Below are positions 11,111-22,903 of a stretch of 64,000 bases of DNA, one piece after another (within the stretch, counting starts at the first letter, position 1; each line of letters starts with the position of its first letter). Source of the stretch: Haberlea rhodopensis (Eukaryota > Streptophyta > Magnoliopsida > Lamiales > Gesneriaceae). The stretch lies in contig CAJQUN010000036.1 of assembly GCA_907163345.1 (NCBI GenBank), positions 868,001-932,000 on the forward strand, written 5' to 3'. The position numbers and the translations under genes are program-made. A model generated the notes under the pieces. The model had not been told where the DNA came from. It saw nothing but the letters and a program-made list of their open reading frames with translations, and made no database searches.

Positions 11111-11385
11111 CCTCGTAACCTACATTGATATAAGATGAATCAGCCATTATTATCTGATAAAAACAACAAACATAAATGTTACCAAATTTTTTGCCTTGTG
11201 TCTTGTATTGCCAAATATTGAGAGCCGAACTTCTTTCTTCTTGCTTACAAATTGAGAATTGAGATATTAGAGAATTGAGAGTTTAGATAATAGAGAAATG
11301 ATCCAACAAATCGTGAGAATAAAATGATTCGCATACCCTCTATTTATGACCGTTACTCGTTAGGGTAACTATCGGCAATTGCTTG

Positions 11386-11470
11386 CCTATCGATCGGTAA
11401 AACAATGATTTTTAAGCGAAAGCTACGGCATCTGGCGATCGATCAGCACCCATTTACCGATTGATCGCCA
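11386..11470. repeat. Degenerate CGATCGATC palindrome cassette inside hAT DNA
   Basis: Contains ctatcgatcggtaa, then the word ctacggcatct followed by ggcgatcgatc, then taccgattgatcgcca. The order ctacggca + palindrome is the same as in the Athila LTR at about 17300, so this looks like a shared cassette. Confidence 0.6.
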
Positions 11471-11602
11471 TATTTATAAAAAAAAAACTTAAACGGTCTC
11501 CACGGGCTCGTTACTGTAGCTCCACGGGCTTAAACAGCACAACCCGTTACTGTAGCTCCACGGGCCATGCCTGGCTCATGAGGCCCGGCACAGGTTGACA
11601 TC

Positions 11603-12239
11603 TGGTGAGTCTAGATTTTTAGAAATTCATCTAATATATACACATACATGTATATATGTGTGCGTGGTGTGTGTGGAGATATATAAGAAGGTTTCATTCA
11701 TAGAGTGCAATAGTACCATTGATATGTATATTCGATTTGAGGTGTATGGAAAAGTCACTCTTGGTAGGTCTTTCCTAACATTTTCATGTATTTGCTAGAA
11801 TATATCTGTGTTTACTCTTCTCTACTTGATGACTCTAGGATGGGAAGAAATACTCTTTTATTGTTTATGTTTTGTACAAGAGTTGAAGTAGGAGTTCCTA
11901 ACAATTGAAGTAATCTAGCCAGGTACCTTTTCTGAGACATCTGAATCATATATTAAATATTTGAAACTTCATGAAGTTATTGTTGTTAATGCTATGTATG
12001 ATGTTTGTTAATTAAACCAATTAATCTAGATTGAGCTATGCATTACTTAACAACAAAATCCATGACGTGGCTTAATCTGGATTTTAGACGACGACGTGGT
12101 CTGGTTAAAAATAGTAGTCTCGATCTTTGTAAATAATTTTTCATCTTGCATTAGGGAAGCGTGATATTAAATAATTTTTATAGTACATGGTGCTAAACAT
12201 CCTAATTTTTTCCCCCTCTTTTTGTGCCAAGTTTTGTTC
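11603..12239. other. AT-rich DNA, nothing recognisable
   Basis: A short TG/TA-rich stretch (tatatatgtgtgcgtggtgtg) lies near 11650. No gene or repeat is supported. Confidence 0.4.
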
Positions 12240-12670
12240 CGGATACTGGGAGCTGGAAAACTTGATAGTGGGGAAAGTGTAGAGGACATGTTGAAGTTCA
12301 GAGACATAGCAACGAGTTTCTAGTGTATTGACCCAAAATGTCTATATTTTCTTTCGTCTGGCCTCGTTCCCCGATATGCAGTCCGTCAATACGACAAACC
12401 ACGACGCGGAACAAAGCCTACAAGCGGGTTCAAACTGCTCACTCGAATCTCACGCATGCACTACATCACGGGAAGCATCGAATTATTCGCAACATCGGGG
12501 AGGGACGGATGCCTCTTTTCAAGACTCGTGCGCACATAAGATATCCCGCATGCTCCTCGAACCCACTCGTCTGGCCTCGTTCCCCGATATGCAGTCCGTC
12601 AATACGACAAACCAAGACTTAAAGAAAGCAAACATCTTTATTTGGTCCTGTATCTTCAAAGATATATAAA
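12240..12670 (+). other. GC-richer patch of possible exonic origin
   Basis: Base composition is clearly above that of the flanks. An open frame from 12328 (113 codons) contains PDMQSVNTTN twice, through a duplicated 48-bp segment. I do not recognise the product. It may be an exon fragment of an unknown gene or part of a decayed element. Confidence 0.3.
12354..12614 (+). repeat. 48-bp direct repeat bounding a ~165-bp core
   Basis: Identical 48-bp copies at 12354-12401 and 12567-12614 begin tcgtctggcctcgttccccg. The 213-bp offset is a multiple of three, so the same frame is read through both copies. Confidence 0.92.
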
Positions 12671-14409
12671 GTATAAACAGGTTAGAAACTGCTGCTCAAC
12701 ATTTTGACTCACAGTTGGATTTGTTTTTGTCATGCCGATGCCGCTTCTTAAAGAGTTATTTTGCATTAAATTTGCTTATAGGAGATGGCTTTGTCACAAG
12801 AATCCTACCTTCCCTTCCGCGGCGTCCAGACTATTTTTACAAGGAATATATTTTCTTACGTGAATCATTAATTCGTCGTATGAATTTCGAATGAGCTCAT
12901 TTTGTGCATTCGATCCTCTCAGTTTCATTTCTTGAAGGTTGAATGTTACGAGATTTCTAGATTAACAACTGCAAGTTTGTCCGTCGGTTTTTGTCGAGGA
13001 ACACCATGATATATATAGATAGGTGGGAGAAAATATGACTATTGTCTCGATCCTGTAAATACATTACATGGTTTTGATACAAATTTACATGGATATAAAC
13101 ACTTTAATATTGCAACTGCGAGTGTCAATCTCAACCATTAAATATACAAGTCACCTGGTAAATGTTCATAAATAGCCTCAACCAAAATCTCTGGGTCATC
13201 GGATAATCTTGGAATCGCGGATTATAGGTATGATCAAATAACCTAAGTCACATAGAGCAGGAGTGGGTATGCTTTAATGCCCCTATTAAAAAATCATATA
13301 TATATAACATTCTTAAAAATCAATAAAATTGGATCATCTGTATAGAATTTAACGTTTGCAGCTTTGCAAAAAAATTATAACTACTAATAACAATGCAATT
13401 CAAATCTTTATTCGACCGCTCTCCTAGTAAGGAGAATAATGGTTCTCCGAAAAATATATTTTAGAAAATAAAAAATGAAAATGAAATGAATTATAAATAT
13501 TTTGCTTTATTTTACATAATGAATCGAAAAATAAAACCAAACATTATCTGTGTTTCAGACTAATATTATTTTTGGATAATTATATTATTACGTTATGGAA
13601 TAATTAATTAATTAACTCAATAAAAATAAAAGTTCTATCTATAAAGTTTATTATATTAATTTTCATACCAAAAATTCATGATATCAATTATTATTATTAT
13701 TCAATAAAAATGTTACAAAATCACAGATTCGGTCATTATTTCTTATATCAAATATTTGAATCATTCATTTATTATTTTATCTTCTCTTGATGTCATTGCA
13801 GAAAAGTGAGTACTATGTATGTTGTTAGAGTTTAATAGAATTTTTATATCAATCCAAAGCGGTGGGAACCATGAAAATTCATCTAAGCCCAAAAAATCTT
13901 CCAAAAAATAAGTAATTATAAAAAAAAAATTAAGTCGGAGAATTAAGAAGGTTTAACAATTAGTGAGACGTGGTGCGCGACTTAGTGAAACGTAGTGTAT
14001 CTTAAAGCGATGTACGTGCACTTGCGTCTTAAAGCATTGTACATGCACTCAGTACGCCAGATAGCAAATAGAGCGTCGTCAATATGTGCATTGGGGTAAT
14101 ATGATTATGTGACTTAGAATCTAACCAAAACATAGAATTATATATAATTTATTGAATAAGCCATGATTCCAAAAAAAATCTCAAACCAAACGGCGTGCAA
14201 TAGTATGGTAGCAATTTGCAGAGAAAACTTCACCGACCATACCACATAATTGGACAAATTTATTTTTTTTAATAATGATGATAATAATGTCATATTAGAC
14301 ATTTTATATAAAGTCTAAACTACTGAACAAAGCCTACTTTTATTTTATTGTCTACGATATTATCCTCGTCTTATCTAGAATCCTCCTAAATCTATCGATA
14401 TCACATGTA
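12671..14409. other. AT-rich DNA without recognisable genes
   Basis: Only short frames and low-complexity stretches. Nothing supported. Confidence 0.4.
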
Positions 14410-15291
14410 TTTGATAACACCAAGTGCTTTTAAACAGACCAACCGAGCATTTTTTTGAACATAAGTGTGTTTTGAATTCTTAATGTCAAGTGTAGATTAT
14501 GTACATTCTGAATGCGAGCCAAATACGTTTTGAATTCGTAATGGGTATCAGAAGAATCCAAGTGTTTCCCTATTTTAGAAGTGTCACACACCTTATAGAA
14601 CATGTTATGTTGAATTGTCAATGTTAAATTCTATAATGGTTGGAGAGCACAATTGAAGATGCCAAAAAAGGATGTCAACATATACATTAGTACAACAATA
14701 ATGGTTGTCAATTGAATTTATGAATCATCAATGCACACTCAATTGAAGTTATGAATCATCTAATTTAAATTTTTTCAATGTAATTACCCTTTTTTTTACT
14801 AAGAAATGATGTCAACATCCCTTGATTGACCCAATTGAGACCACCATACTTTTAAACACACAAAACGAGAACCTTTTCAATATAACATGAGTACATGTCA
14901 AATGTACAACAGGTACATTTTGCATACAAACTAAGTACATTTGTCTTAACATTCCTTGTTTGACACCAAGTTCTTTTAGACACACAAAGCGAGTATTTTT
15001 CAAATATAAGACGAGTACGTTTTATACCATAAAATATGTACATTTTGTATGTAAATCAAGTACACTGAAATTTCATCCCTTTTTTGGCAACAATTGAGAC
15101 ATGCTTATCGTAACACACAACGAGTACGCTTCAAACATAAGACGAGTATATTTATAGCATAAAATAGGTACATTTTGTATGTAAACCAAGCACTATGAAA
15201 TTTTCATCTCTTGTTTGGCATACACAATGAGTATTTCGTGTACATAACCCGAGTATATGTCAAGTGTACAAAACAAGTACATTTTCAACAC
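14410..15291. repeat. Degenerate ~125-bp tandem array, first island
   Basis: Recurring sequence of phrases: a ccttgtttggc-like start, acaattgag, cacacaacgagta, cgagtatatt, taggtacattttg, aaaccaagtac, gaaatttcatc. Starts near 14950, 15074 and 15207 give spacings of about 124-133 bp. Units are strongly diverged. The array is cut by the solo LTR at 15292 and resumes at 28208. Confidence 0.7.
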
Positions 15292-15621
15292 TGTGATGCC
15301 CGGGGATTAAGGGTGTTAATCCCGGTGTGGTAATGATCCTTAATGGATTTTAATTGTGGCAATTATGAATTAATTGTGGCATTGGGACTCCCGGGAATTT
15401 TAAATCCAATAATTGGAGTTGTTGGATCCAAGGGTTGAGACCGTGTTCTCATCGTGGTGTTAAACCGTGGAATTTGGTTTTCGGCGGGATCTGGGGGCCG
15501 GGGTGCTTTGTGTTGGGGCTGGTATTGGAAATTGAGGTTAGAGAGATAATTATTGAAAACAGATGATTTTTAATGAGTCATGATGTATTTGTGGAGGACT
15601 CGGGTTTTGGAGTTTTGGTAC

Positions 15622-15629
15622 TATATATA
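15622..15629 (+). promoter_or_regulatory. LTR TATA box
   Basis: tatatata followed by ccaagttgactcgg and then a CT-rich leader (tctcttctctctctctc). The same arrangement occurs in the related LTRs at 28799 and 44397. Confidence 0.6.
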
Positions 15630-15989
15630 CCAAGTTGACTCGGTGTTCTGGACACAATTCTCTCTTCTCTCTCTCTCTATTGCTCAAAACCCCTCCCATT
15701 TCCCCCATTTTTCCCTTGGTGCATAAATCGTTGGAAGCTTAGCTCGGGAGCCGAATTTCTCGAAGATAATAAGGTATTATCCATCTCCTCGAATTTATCT
15801 TCGATTTGATAGTCTTATTGTGGTGTTTGGGAAGGTTTTGAGTTGGGATTGAGAAATTGGTTTTTAAAGATTTTTGGGTTGTTGTGTTTTGGAGTTGATT
15901 TATAGCCCCTTGTTGAGGATTAATGGTTTATTGGATGTTGGGTTTGATTTCTGGGAGTTTTAAGGTCAAAAAAGCCATTTTTAGACCTT

Positions 15990-16182
15990 TGCGGTGCTCG
16001 CCGACCGATCGGCATTGAGGCCTCGATCGATCGTGCGTTTTTTCCGAAAATGGAAGATGGTGAACAGTGATTCGCGATCGATCGAACGAGACTACCGATC
16101 GATCGCGGGCGCGTGGTCATCGATCGGCCAGTCTCGCCGATCGATCGAGCGCGAGGGACATTTTGTGCCAAATCTTGTTGTG
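15990..16182. repeat. CGATCGATCG palindrome cluster in the solo LTR, part 1
   Basis: Several cores or near-cores (ctcgatcgatcgtg, gcgatcgatcgaac, accgatcgatcgcg, gccgatcgatcgag, plus gaccgatcgg) lie in under 200 bp. The cluster continues across the Athila insertion at 26939-26975. Confidence 0.9.
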
Positions 16183-16187
16183 GCTCT

Positions 16188-17564
16188 TGATCGCTTTTAT
16201 TTTAAACAGTTATTTCGAGCGATTCTACCGCAAGTGCACGGTGTCAAGTTTTAGTATAATGATCTAGAAGTAAGGATTGTCGAACCCACGAGGATTAGTA
16301 GTAATTACCAAATTTAACTAGCGTTCTATATTTAACCTACGAAACTGGTTGAAAGATGAACTAATTTAATCAACTCCAATATTCAACGCACCACAGAGAA
16401 TTAAGATAATAAACAGTAGAGATAAATATCGAGACTTCGGTTCACTTGAGTAATCCCCCACAATTTACCTACTAGTTCTAATTAAAATTAATGCATCTAA
16501 GGTGACAAGTTTTCCGATTATATCCAATATACTCTCTCGAGCTATATTAAACCTAACACTAAATTGCAGTAAGTAACTCTCGTTCACTTATTTAACAATT
16601 CAATGTTGCATACGTTCTATGAAAACCCCTAGCCTTCGATTACTAGATATCTATAGCTATCACTCGTGTATTTGACGTCATCTCTCGATCTCGGTCTGAA
16701 ATCCACGGTTTATGTTATTTTTTCCGTCTTACAATATCATCTCTCGATCTCAATTGCAAACTAACAACATTCAAAGAGTAGCTAATTCTTTAAAAGCATT
16801 AAAATCAAAACATAAACTCAAAAATAACAAAAACTCAATCAAAAACTAGATTTAAAATTGTGGGTTCATACACAAGATCCCCTTTGTCTCGATAACAAAC
16901 TTAGCCTAGCATATTAACGGAAACACAACGTTTTATAATATTTAACAACATCATAAACATTGGAATTCGAAATAAAACTAAACAAAAGTTCAGAAATACT
17001 AATGAACACTCGATGTTGAATCGTGCGTCGATCCGTTGTTCCCGTCTCTAGCTGCGTTCCTTTGAATCCTCTTGAAGGTTTGAAGATGGTGGAGAGTTGA
17101 ATTCTATGGTGAAAAGTCAGTCTAAAAAACTACTAGGGCCGGCCACTTTTTTATCTTAAATAGTGGAGAAGAATCCCCCCTTTTCGTGTAAGACCCAAAC
17201 TCTTAAAAGGTAATTTTTTTCAGATTTTCGCGGCTACCGATCGATCGGTAAGATGTACCGATCGATCGGTATTTCCATGAATTAAAATTTTAAGTTACGG
17301 CATCTACCGATCGATCGGTAGGATGTACCGATCGATCGGTAGAATCTTCAAAATTTACAAGTTGAATTTCTTCGCCGCTTCTTCGCTCGGTTAGCTCAGT
17401 TGAGTCTTTTTCATCATTTTAAGCATAAATTCTCCAATTCCAAAATATCCGACCTTGATTCCTGAAATAAACAAAAACAACACAAAAGCGCATAATATCG
17501 TCCAGGAATCAACTTAAACAGTATAAAAAAACTAGAATTATAAGTGTAAAAATCACACTTATCA
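16188..17564 (-). repeat. Athila 3' LTR
   Basis: TG...CA ends, tgatcgc to cttatca. Four TACCGATCGATCGGTA-type palindromes lie at about 17228-17342. It also has ggttagctcagttg, which looks like a tRNA A-box but lacks a B-box. Confidence 0.95.
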
Positions 17565-17581
17565 ACTCCCCCAAACTTAAG
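17565..17581 (-). other. Athila polypurine tract
   Basis: Minus strand reads cttaagtttgggggagt immediately upstream of the 3' LTR, the primer for plus-strand DNA synthesis. A cttgctcgaggacgatcaa tail precedes it. Confidence 0.85.
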
Positions 17582-18921
17582 TCTTGATCGTCCTCGAGCA
17601 AGAATAGAATTAAAAACAGTGAATTCACAACAGATAAGTGACATGGATTATTTCGTGCTCATATGTTTATCTCAGAACTTTTACTCATATCACAACAAAA
17701 ATCCCTCAAATCGTTGGACACGAAGTGTTTTCTCCTTAAGTCAAATAACAGTCTCAAATTCGGAATGTGTGTGCTGTTGTCAATCCCAAGTATCGTACAA
17801 TCATCATAGATCAAAACAGTGTTAATCAATAACAATCAAGATTTTCATTGAGTATCTCATATACCTAATTTTTCAAGCACTTCTCCACTAATGTAATCAA
17901 TTCCTAGACTTGGATCAAAAGGACTTTTAAAGCTTATAATGTTAGGCCTTTTGGTGTCGGGTACAAAGAAAAGATAGGATAAGCGCAAAGAAGAGAGTAT
18001 AATCTTTTACAATTCAAATGTTTCGCACACATCGAGCATCTCTTCTTTTTATTTTATAGCCTTGGCCACTTTGGGTCTTATATGTTTATTTTTTTTCTTT
18101 TCAAGGCTCTTTGTCTATCTGTTTTTTCTTTTCTCATTCATCAATATTTTTCAATAAGCTCATCAGGATATAACAATTTACGTGCATCGAATGGAATTCA
18201 TCATACTCCCTTGGGTTGAAGATAAAATCTTTCATTTTTTTGGCTAAACAAGGTAGGTATAATGAGTTTATCAACAAATGTCGAATGGTGGCTAATATCC
18301 ATTCTTATTCAATCAAGCTCAAAGTTGGACACTAGGGAAAGATGTAAATAAGGTAGGCTTGAAAGGCTCAACGTTCCAAAGATCGCCTAAATCATATCCA
18401 AGTCTAGTTCATAATTATAAAAATTTCGCCTCGAAGTGCCATCATCAAATAGGTTCTATGATTACTCTAAGATGCTCAAGACAAGTTCACACATATCATC
18501 ACTACTTTAAATGTAATCAACAAGTTCATGACTCAATGTGCTCAATTTATTCCTCATTTTCAACATGTCAACTCGACTCAAAAATATTCACAACATGTTT
18601 ACAATCATCAAGATTCAAGTCATAAATAGAGTAAAACTAATATCATCATGGCATGGAGACACTATTTTAATCCAATTACACTAAAAACAAATTTTCATGC
18701 TCTTCATCAGACTCATCAATATTAAGCTTAAATCATAGACTCCACAGCAGTAGACATGATATCAGACGCACCGTTAAACATGCTAAGACTACTAACATAA
18801 CTCACAAATCACACAAAATAAAATCATGGATAAACACCCCCCCAAAGTTGGTACGTGCATTGCCCTCAATGTACAGTAAACAATAGAAATAATGGCAAAT
18901 CACATACCTGGGCGACGATCG
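17582..18921 (-). other. Athila 3' non-coding region
   Basis: AT-rich stretch between the extra ORF and the polypurine tract. No coding capacity or regular repeat recognised. Confidence 0.6.
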
Positions 18922-19620
18922 TCAGTAATCGTCATCCTCCTCCTCATGCTCTGGTGGTGGCACTGGGGGTTGTGGCTGATATGGTGGGAACGGCTGTAAC
19001 GGTGGGAAGTGAAGTGGTGGTGGAAACTGGATAGCTGGAAAGCCTTGTGCCATTGCATTGTTCCAGCCGACTTGATATTGCAAGAACTCCTCCTGTCGTA
19101 GACGCATAGCTCGTACCTCTTCGACGATCAAATCTAGAGTGACAGTGGGAGTCCCAGGCACAGCAGAAGATGTAGTCGGCTGAGATGCAGTCTGACTGCG
19201 TGAAGGTCTGACACGTGCTCTCCCCGGTGCGGGTGCGGCAGCAGCGACGGCAGCGGCAGGATCCTGAATAACGATAGCTGACATCGGCGCTAAAATCTCC
19301 TCACCGTCGTCCCAAGAAACACCTTGCCGGCGACATAACTCTGTGATAGTGGCAGAACATGGCAGGCCGGAGATAGATGAGCCTCGGATGGTGCTCCTGA
19401 TAGACAACTCCACACGTCGTCCCAAATTGACAGATTTGCCGGTAAGTATGGCAAAAACCAGTATAGCTCGATTTGTGGTGACCTTGGAAGTGTGGGTAGC
19501 TGGTATGAGGCGGGACACCACAATAGAAAACCAAGCCTTTGCTTCCTCTGTCAGCTCGGATTTTAGAACTTTGAGTGGCTCGCCATCGTTGTTTCTCCTC
19601 CACTCAGTCCCCTCGATGCT
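18922..19620 (-). pseudogene. Athila extra ORF, C-terminal part
   Basis: About 233 codons continue the reading frame from 21643-22068 across the solo LTR insertion. Early motifs (AKAWFSIVVSRLIPATHTS, NRAILVFAILTGKSVNLGR) match the conserved domain of the extra ORF commonly found 3' of pol in Athila elements (ORF1-like / 'putative plant transposon protein' type). Then comes an Ala/Pro/Ser-rich linker, a LIVEEVRAMRLRQEEFLQ helix, a Pro-rich run (FPPPLHFPPLQPFPPY) and an acidic tail EHEEEDDDY. The function of this protein is not established. The insertion separates it from its start, so it is not expressible as a whole. Confidence 0.8.
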
Positions 19621-20159
19621 GATGGTGTAGGGTCCTCCTACCTTAACATCATATTAAGAGCGTATTATGAACTAAACATGCATTAGAGACATCTTAGAGT
19701 CCTGGTTGTTATGTGAGCTCAATGTAATTACAGGCCAAAATGAAACTTCAATAGTTAGTTAATTACATTCCCCAAAAGAATGTTAAGGCTAACAAAAATC
19801 ATGTGTCTATCTTCTTATGCTCCTTTAGCTCACCATCTCAACCCGACCCTTAGTCTCGATCCAAAAGTGTACCTACAGGAACAACCCATCGTGAGCATGT
19901 ACATCATTACTTAACATCATGAGTTAATGGCATATAAATAATGCATGGAAATAATTGATAACATATACATCCTGTTTAATAGTACTATCCTTCCTTGGTT
20001 GTCCCTGTGTCATAATTGCGCATATAATCATTAGTTCAAGACATGAGTGATTAACATCATACTTCGTATAAAAGCTCACAACAATCCAGGTTAATTAGAA
20101 ATGGGACTATCCGGGTGCTATTATGACAGCGGCACAATTGGCCCCCTCGCTCGACATAA

Positions 20160-20320
20160 CACATCTTATGATACCCATCGCTACGCCTTGATAGCGGATG
20201 TATCTCTTATTCAGCGGATGATACCCGTCGCTACACCTTGATAGCGGATGTACCCCATCGCTCAGCGGATGATACCCATCGCTACACCTTGATAGCGGAT
20301 GTACCCCATCGCTCCGTTAT
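20160..20320. repeat. ~51-bp minisatellite of AGCG/CGCT half-sites
   Basis: About three units of the form agcggatgatacccatcgctacaccttgatagcggatgtaccccatcgct. Each unit has paired agcg...cgct half-sites. The same unit occurs in larger number at 37945-38200. Confidence 0.85.
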
Positions 20321-20767
20321 ATGAGCGGCAAGACCTTCCTCGCTTGCCCATAATAGTCACCAGACATTCAACCATTCTAAGTAGCATAGTCAAACATGCG
20401 TCATCATCTTATAAACATACATCATCATCTCAAACAGCATCATCTTATCATAATTGTCATCGTAACATCATATCATCTTTGTTTATCACAACATTATCAT
20501 CATGGACTTATTCATCATAGTCATCATAATCATCATCATAATTACTCATGCAATTAATGCAAGGTCATAGTTCAGGAATATGTTACCGTATGATGCTCGT
20601 ACGTTTCTTACGTACCTTAATTCCAAAAGGAGGAGAAATTGTGGAACTTTATCTCCTTGAGGTTGTTGGTGCCTGGGATGGTTCTACACAACCATACAAT
20701 TCAATATTAGAAGTTAAACAATAGCCCGATACCAAAAATTTCAACAAAAATCAACATTTTAAAAATT

Positions 20768-20990
20768 TCGCAGCTGGCGATCGATCGCTTCGCTGAGGCG
20801 ATCGATCGCCTCAATTTCTTCTTCTCGGCGATCGATCGCGCCAAACATGGCGATCGATCGCCTACCCTTTGAATTGGCTACTACCTCTCGGCGATCGGTC
20901 GCCTCTTTTAAGGCGATCGATCGCCTGCCCTGCATTTTGGCTACTGTCCATAGGCGATCGGTCGCCTCATTTCAGGCGATCGATCGCCTC
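20768..20990. repeat. Palindrome cluster GGCGATCGATCGCC (8 sites)
   Basis: Six sites keep the CGATCGATCG core, most of them flanked GG/CC. Two carry one change (ggcgatcggtcgcc). Spacing varies from about 20 to 40 bp. Confidence 0.95.
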
Positions 20991-21642
20991 GCGCAGACAC
21001 GAGATTTCTCCATTTTTGAGCATTAAATCCTACACCAACTTCAACCAACATTTATACCAACAACTCATAAACATTAAAACACTTAAAACCTTCAACACAC
21101 ATCATAAAACCACTAAAAATCCAACATCCCACAAGGAATCACACTAACTCAAACAAACCCATTTCAAACCCTTTTTAAAACCCTTCAAAAAGTCAATCAA
21201 CACTTCAACAACATCCATAAGTGATATATAAACATCATAGGCACTAAATCTTACCAAGAAGTGCAAGAATGAAGCTTTTACAAGAATTCCTTCCCACCTT
21301 TAGGGCTAAAATCGAAAATGAGGGGAAAGGGGGGTTTGGGAAAGTGATTTTGGGAATTGAGTGTAAAGTGTAAAGTGAGGTAAGAATGGTGGGTTAAATA
21401 TCAAATCCTTTTATTTAACTTGTACCCCAATAATTAACATGATGTATATAAAATACATCAACATGGTAAGCATTTATAAAATGCAATCAACATCATTAAA
21501 TCCATATCATCCTCATAATAAAAATCAACATCCTTAAATCATGTTAATTCTTCATTTCCACACATAACTTAATTATCGTAATAACTCATCAATAAACATA
21601 ATTAATGTCCAGATTACCATTAATTAATTTCGGGGCATCACA

Positions 21643-22068
21643 GATGGTCTGTAAGATTTCATTGTAATCCACCTGGGAGTGAGCATACACCGAGTACTGA
21701 TCCTCCACAATGTCAGGTACATTGTAGAGGGCATTGATCGTGCGGCGGTTGTAATTTACTCTTTTTCCCCGGACAAATGTATCAGCCGCATCTGGGAATG
21801 CCTTCAGATTGGCATAGAATTCTCTTACTACTGGTACCACTGCGACCCATGGAGTTCTCAAAAAAGTTAGCCAATCACGTCTCCGTGCCTCTCTAAACAC
21901 CGCACCGACTGTGGAGTTAAACTCCAAGCCTCGTTCTCTAACAAAATTTTTTCTCAGCATTGCATGGTAGAACTCTACAGCAGACTTATTAACAATTTTT
22001 TGCTCATCGATATCCGGGCGTGCCGCAGAAGTAGATGCCTCACGCGTTGGTTTCCTCTTTGGTGCCAT
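21643..22068 (-). pseudogene. Athila extra ORF, N-terminal part
   Basis: It starts at MAPKRKPTREAST (ATG at 22068-22066); a longer frame upstream begins with a tryptophan run and is unlikely to be used. The basic N-terminus could act as a nuclear-localisation-like signal. The conserved Athila segment follows: KSAVEFYHAM, RERGLEF, WVAVVPVVREFYANL, RGKRVNYNRRTINALYNVPD. The frame runs into the solo LTR at 21642 and the protein would end in LTR-encoded residues. The reading frame is undamaged on both sides of the insertion. Confidence 0.8.
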
Positions 22069-22134
22069 GACACTCCAATAATCCAACCAAAAAGGAATAT
22101 CACCAACAAAATTATTCCGCCACCACCACCACAA

Positions 22135-22903
22135 TATTCAACAATTATATTCCACAAAAATCCACCAAACTTAACAATTTCAATATCCAACTCCACCAAT
22201 AATCCAAAAATCCAATCTTTAGCAACACCAACACAAAATACTTACACAAACTGAAATTCCAAGAAGTGCATTGCCAAAGTACCTCAATAATTCGAAATTT
22301 GTAGTAGGTTGGAGTCCTTGGCTTGCACCTTGTCAAACTTGTAGGTTGGTGATGATTTAGTCTTCTAAATCTGCAAATCTGGAACAATTAACACAATTTG
22401 AGTCTAATTTGCATAATATAGTTGTGAAATTGAAAAAAATGAGCAAGATTGGAATAAAATGTGAAGAAAATTGGGAAGAGGCGATTTTTTTTGGGAGGGT
22501 TTTCGTTTGGAGTGTGTGTAATTGTGTGTGTTAGTGTGTGAGTTCGGGTTTTAAAAAACTGAAAAAGCGCTTTACCGATCGATCGGTACATTGCCGTAGC
22601 CTTTTTTAAAAATTCCCAGATTGACCGATCGATCGGTAGATTTTACCGATCGATCGGTCCATTGCCGTAGCTTTTTATTTAAATTCCTCGACTTAACGAT
22701 CGATCGGTAACATTAACCGATCGATCGGTAAATTTCTGATTTATTTTTTTATTTTTTTATTTTTTTATTTTTTTTTATTGCAGTCAAGAGTCAACAACCA
22801 AATTAAAAATGCGAAACTACCTACTAAATTCAACAACGAAGGAGAGAAAAAAAAAATTAGTTCTTGATTTATAGTCCCAAGCTGGACTTCTTACCCAATC
22901 GCT
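22135..22903 (-). repeat. Athila spacer with five CGATCGATCGG palindromes
   Basis: Between the integrase C-terminus and the extra ORF. At about 22570-22730 there are five sites (ttaccgatcgatcggtac and variants), two of them followed by cattgccgtagc. The rest is low complexity (attttttta runs) and tg/gt runs. Confidence 0.9.

Larger units (their letters stand above)
10166..11602. mobile_element. hAT element with truncated transposase
   Basis: The left end reads taggtgtcag and the right end, in reverse complement, cagatgtcaac; both match the common plant hAT terminus (TAGGGGTGTCA-like). Both subterminal regions carry cccggcacgg/gcccgtgg words. A transposase N-terminus lies on the minus strand at 10538-11110. 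I cannot find a matching 8-bp target duplication, so the exact ends are approximate. The element is too short for a full transposase of about 700 residues. Confidence 0.65.
19626..21642 (-). mobile_element. Tekay-like solo LTR inserted in the Athila extra ORF
   Basis: Perfect 5-bp duplication GATGG (19621-19625 and 21643-21647). On the minus strand it starts tgtgatgccccg and ends accctaca. It is 2017 bp with no internal domain. It belongs with the 15292 and 28466 LTR families but is a distinct subfamily. It contains agcggatgatacccatcgct repeats (about 20160-20320), eight palindromes (20768-20990) and a gtacgtaagaaacgtacgagc block. It entered exactly between codons of the Athila ORF. Confidence 0.93.

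Noticed and set aside
17390..17405. tRNA A-box-like ggttagctcagttg in the Athila LTR
   Set aside because: No B-box at the right distance and no cloverleaf; present only as part of both LTRs.
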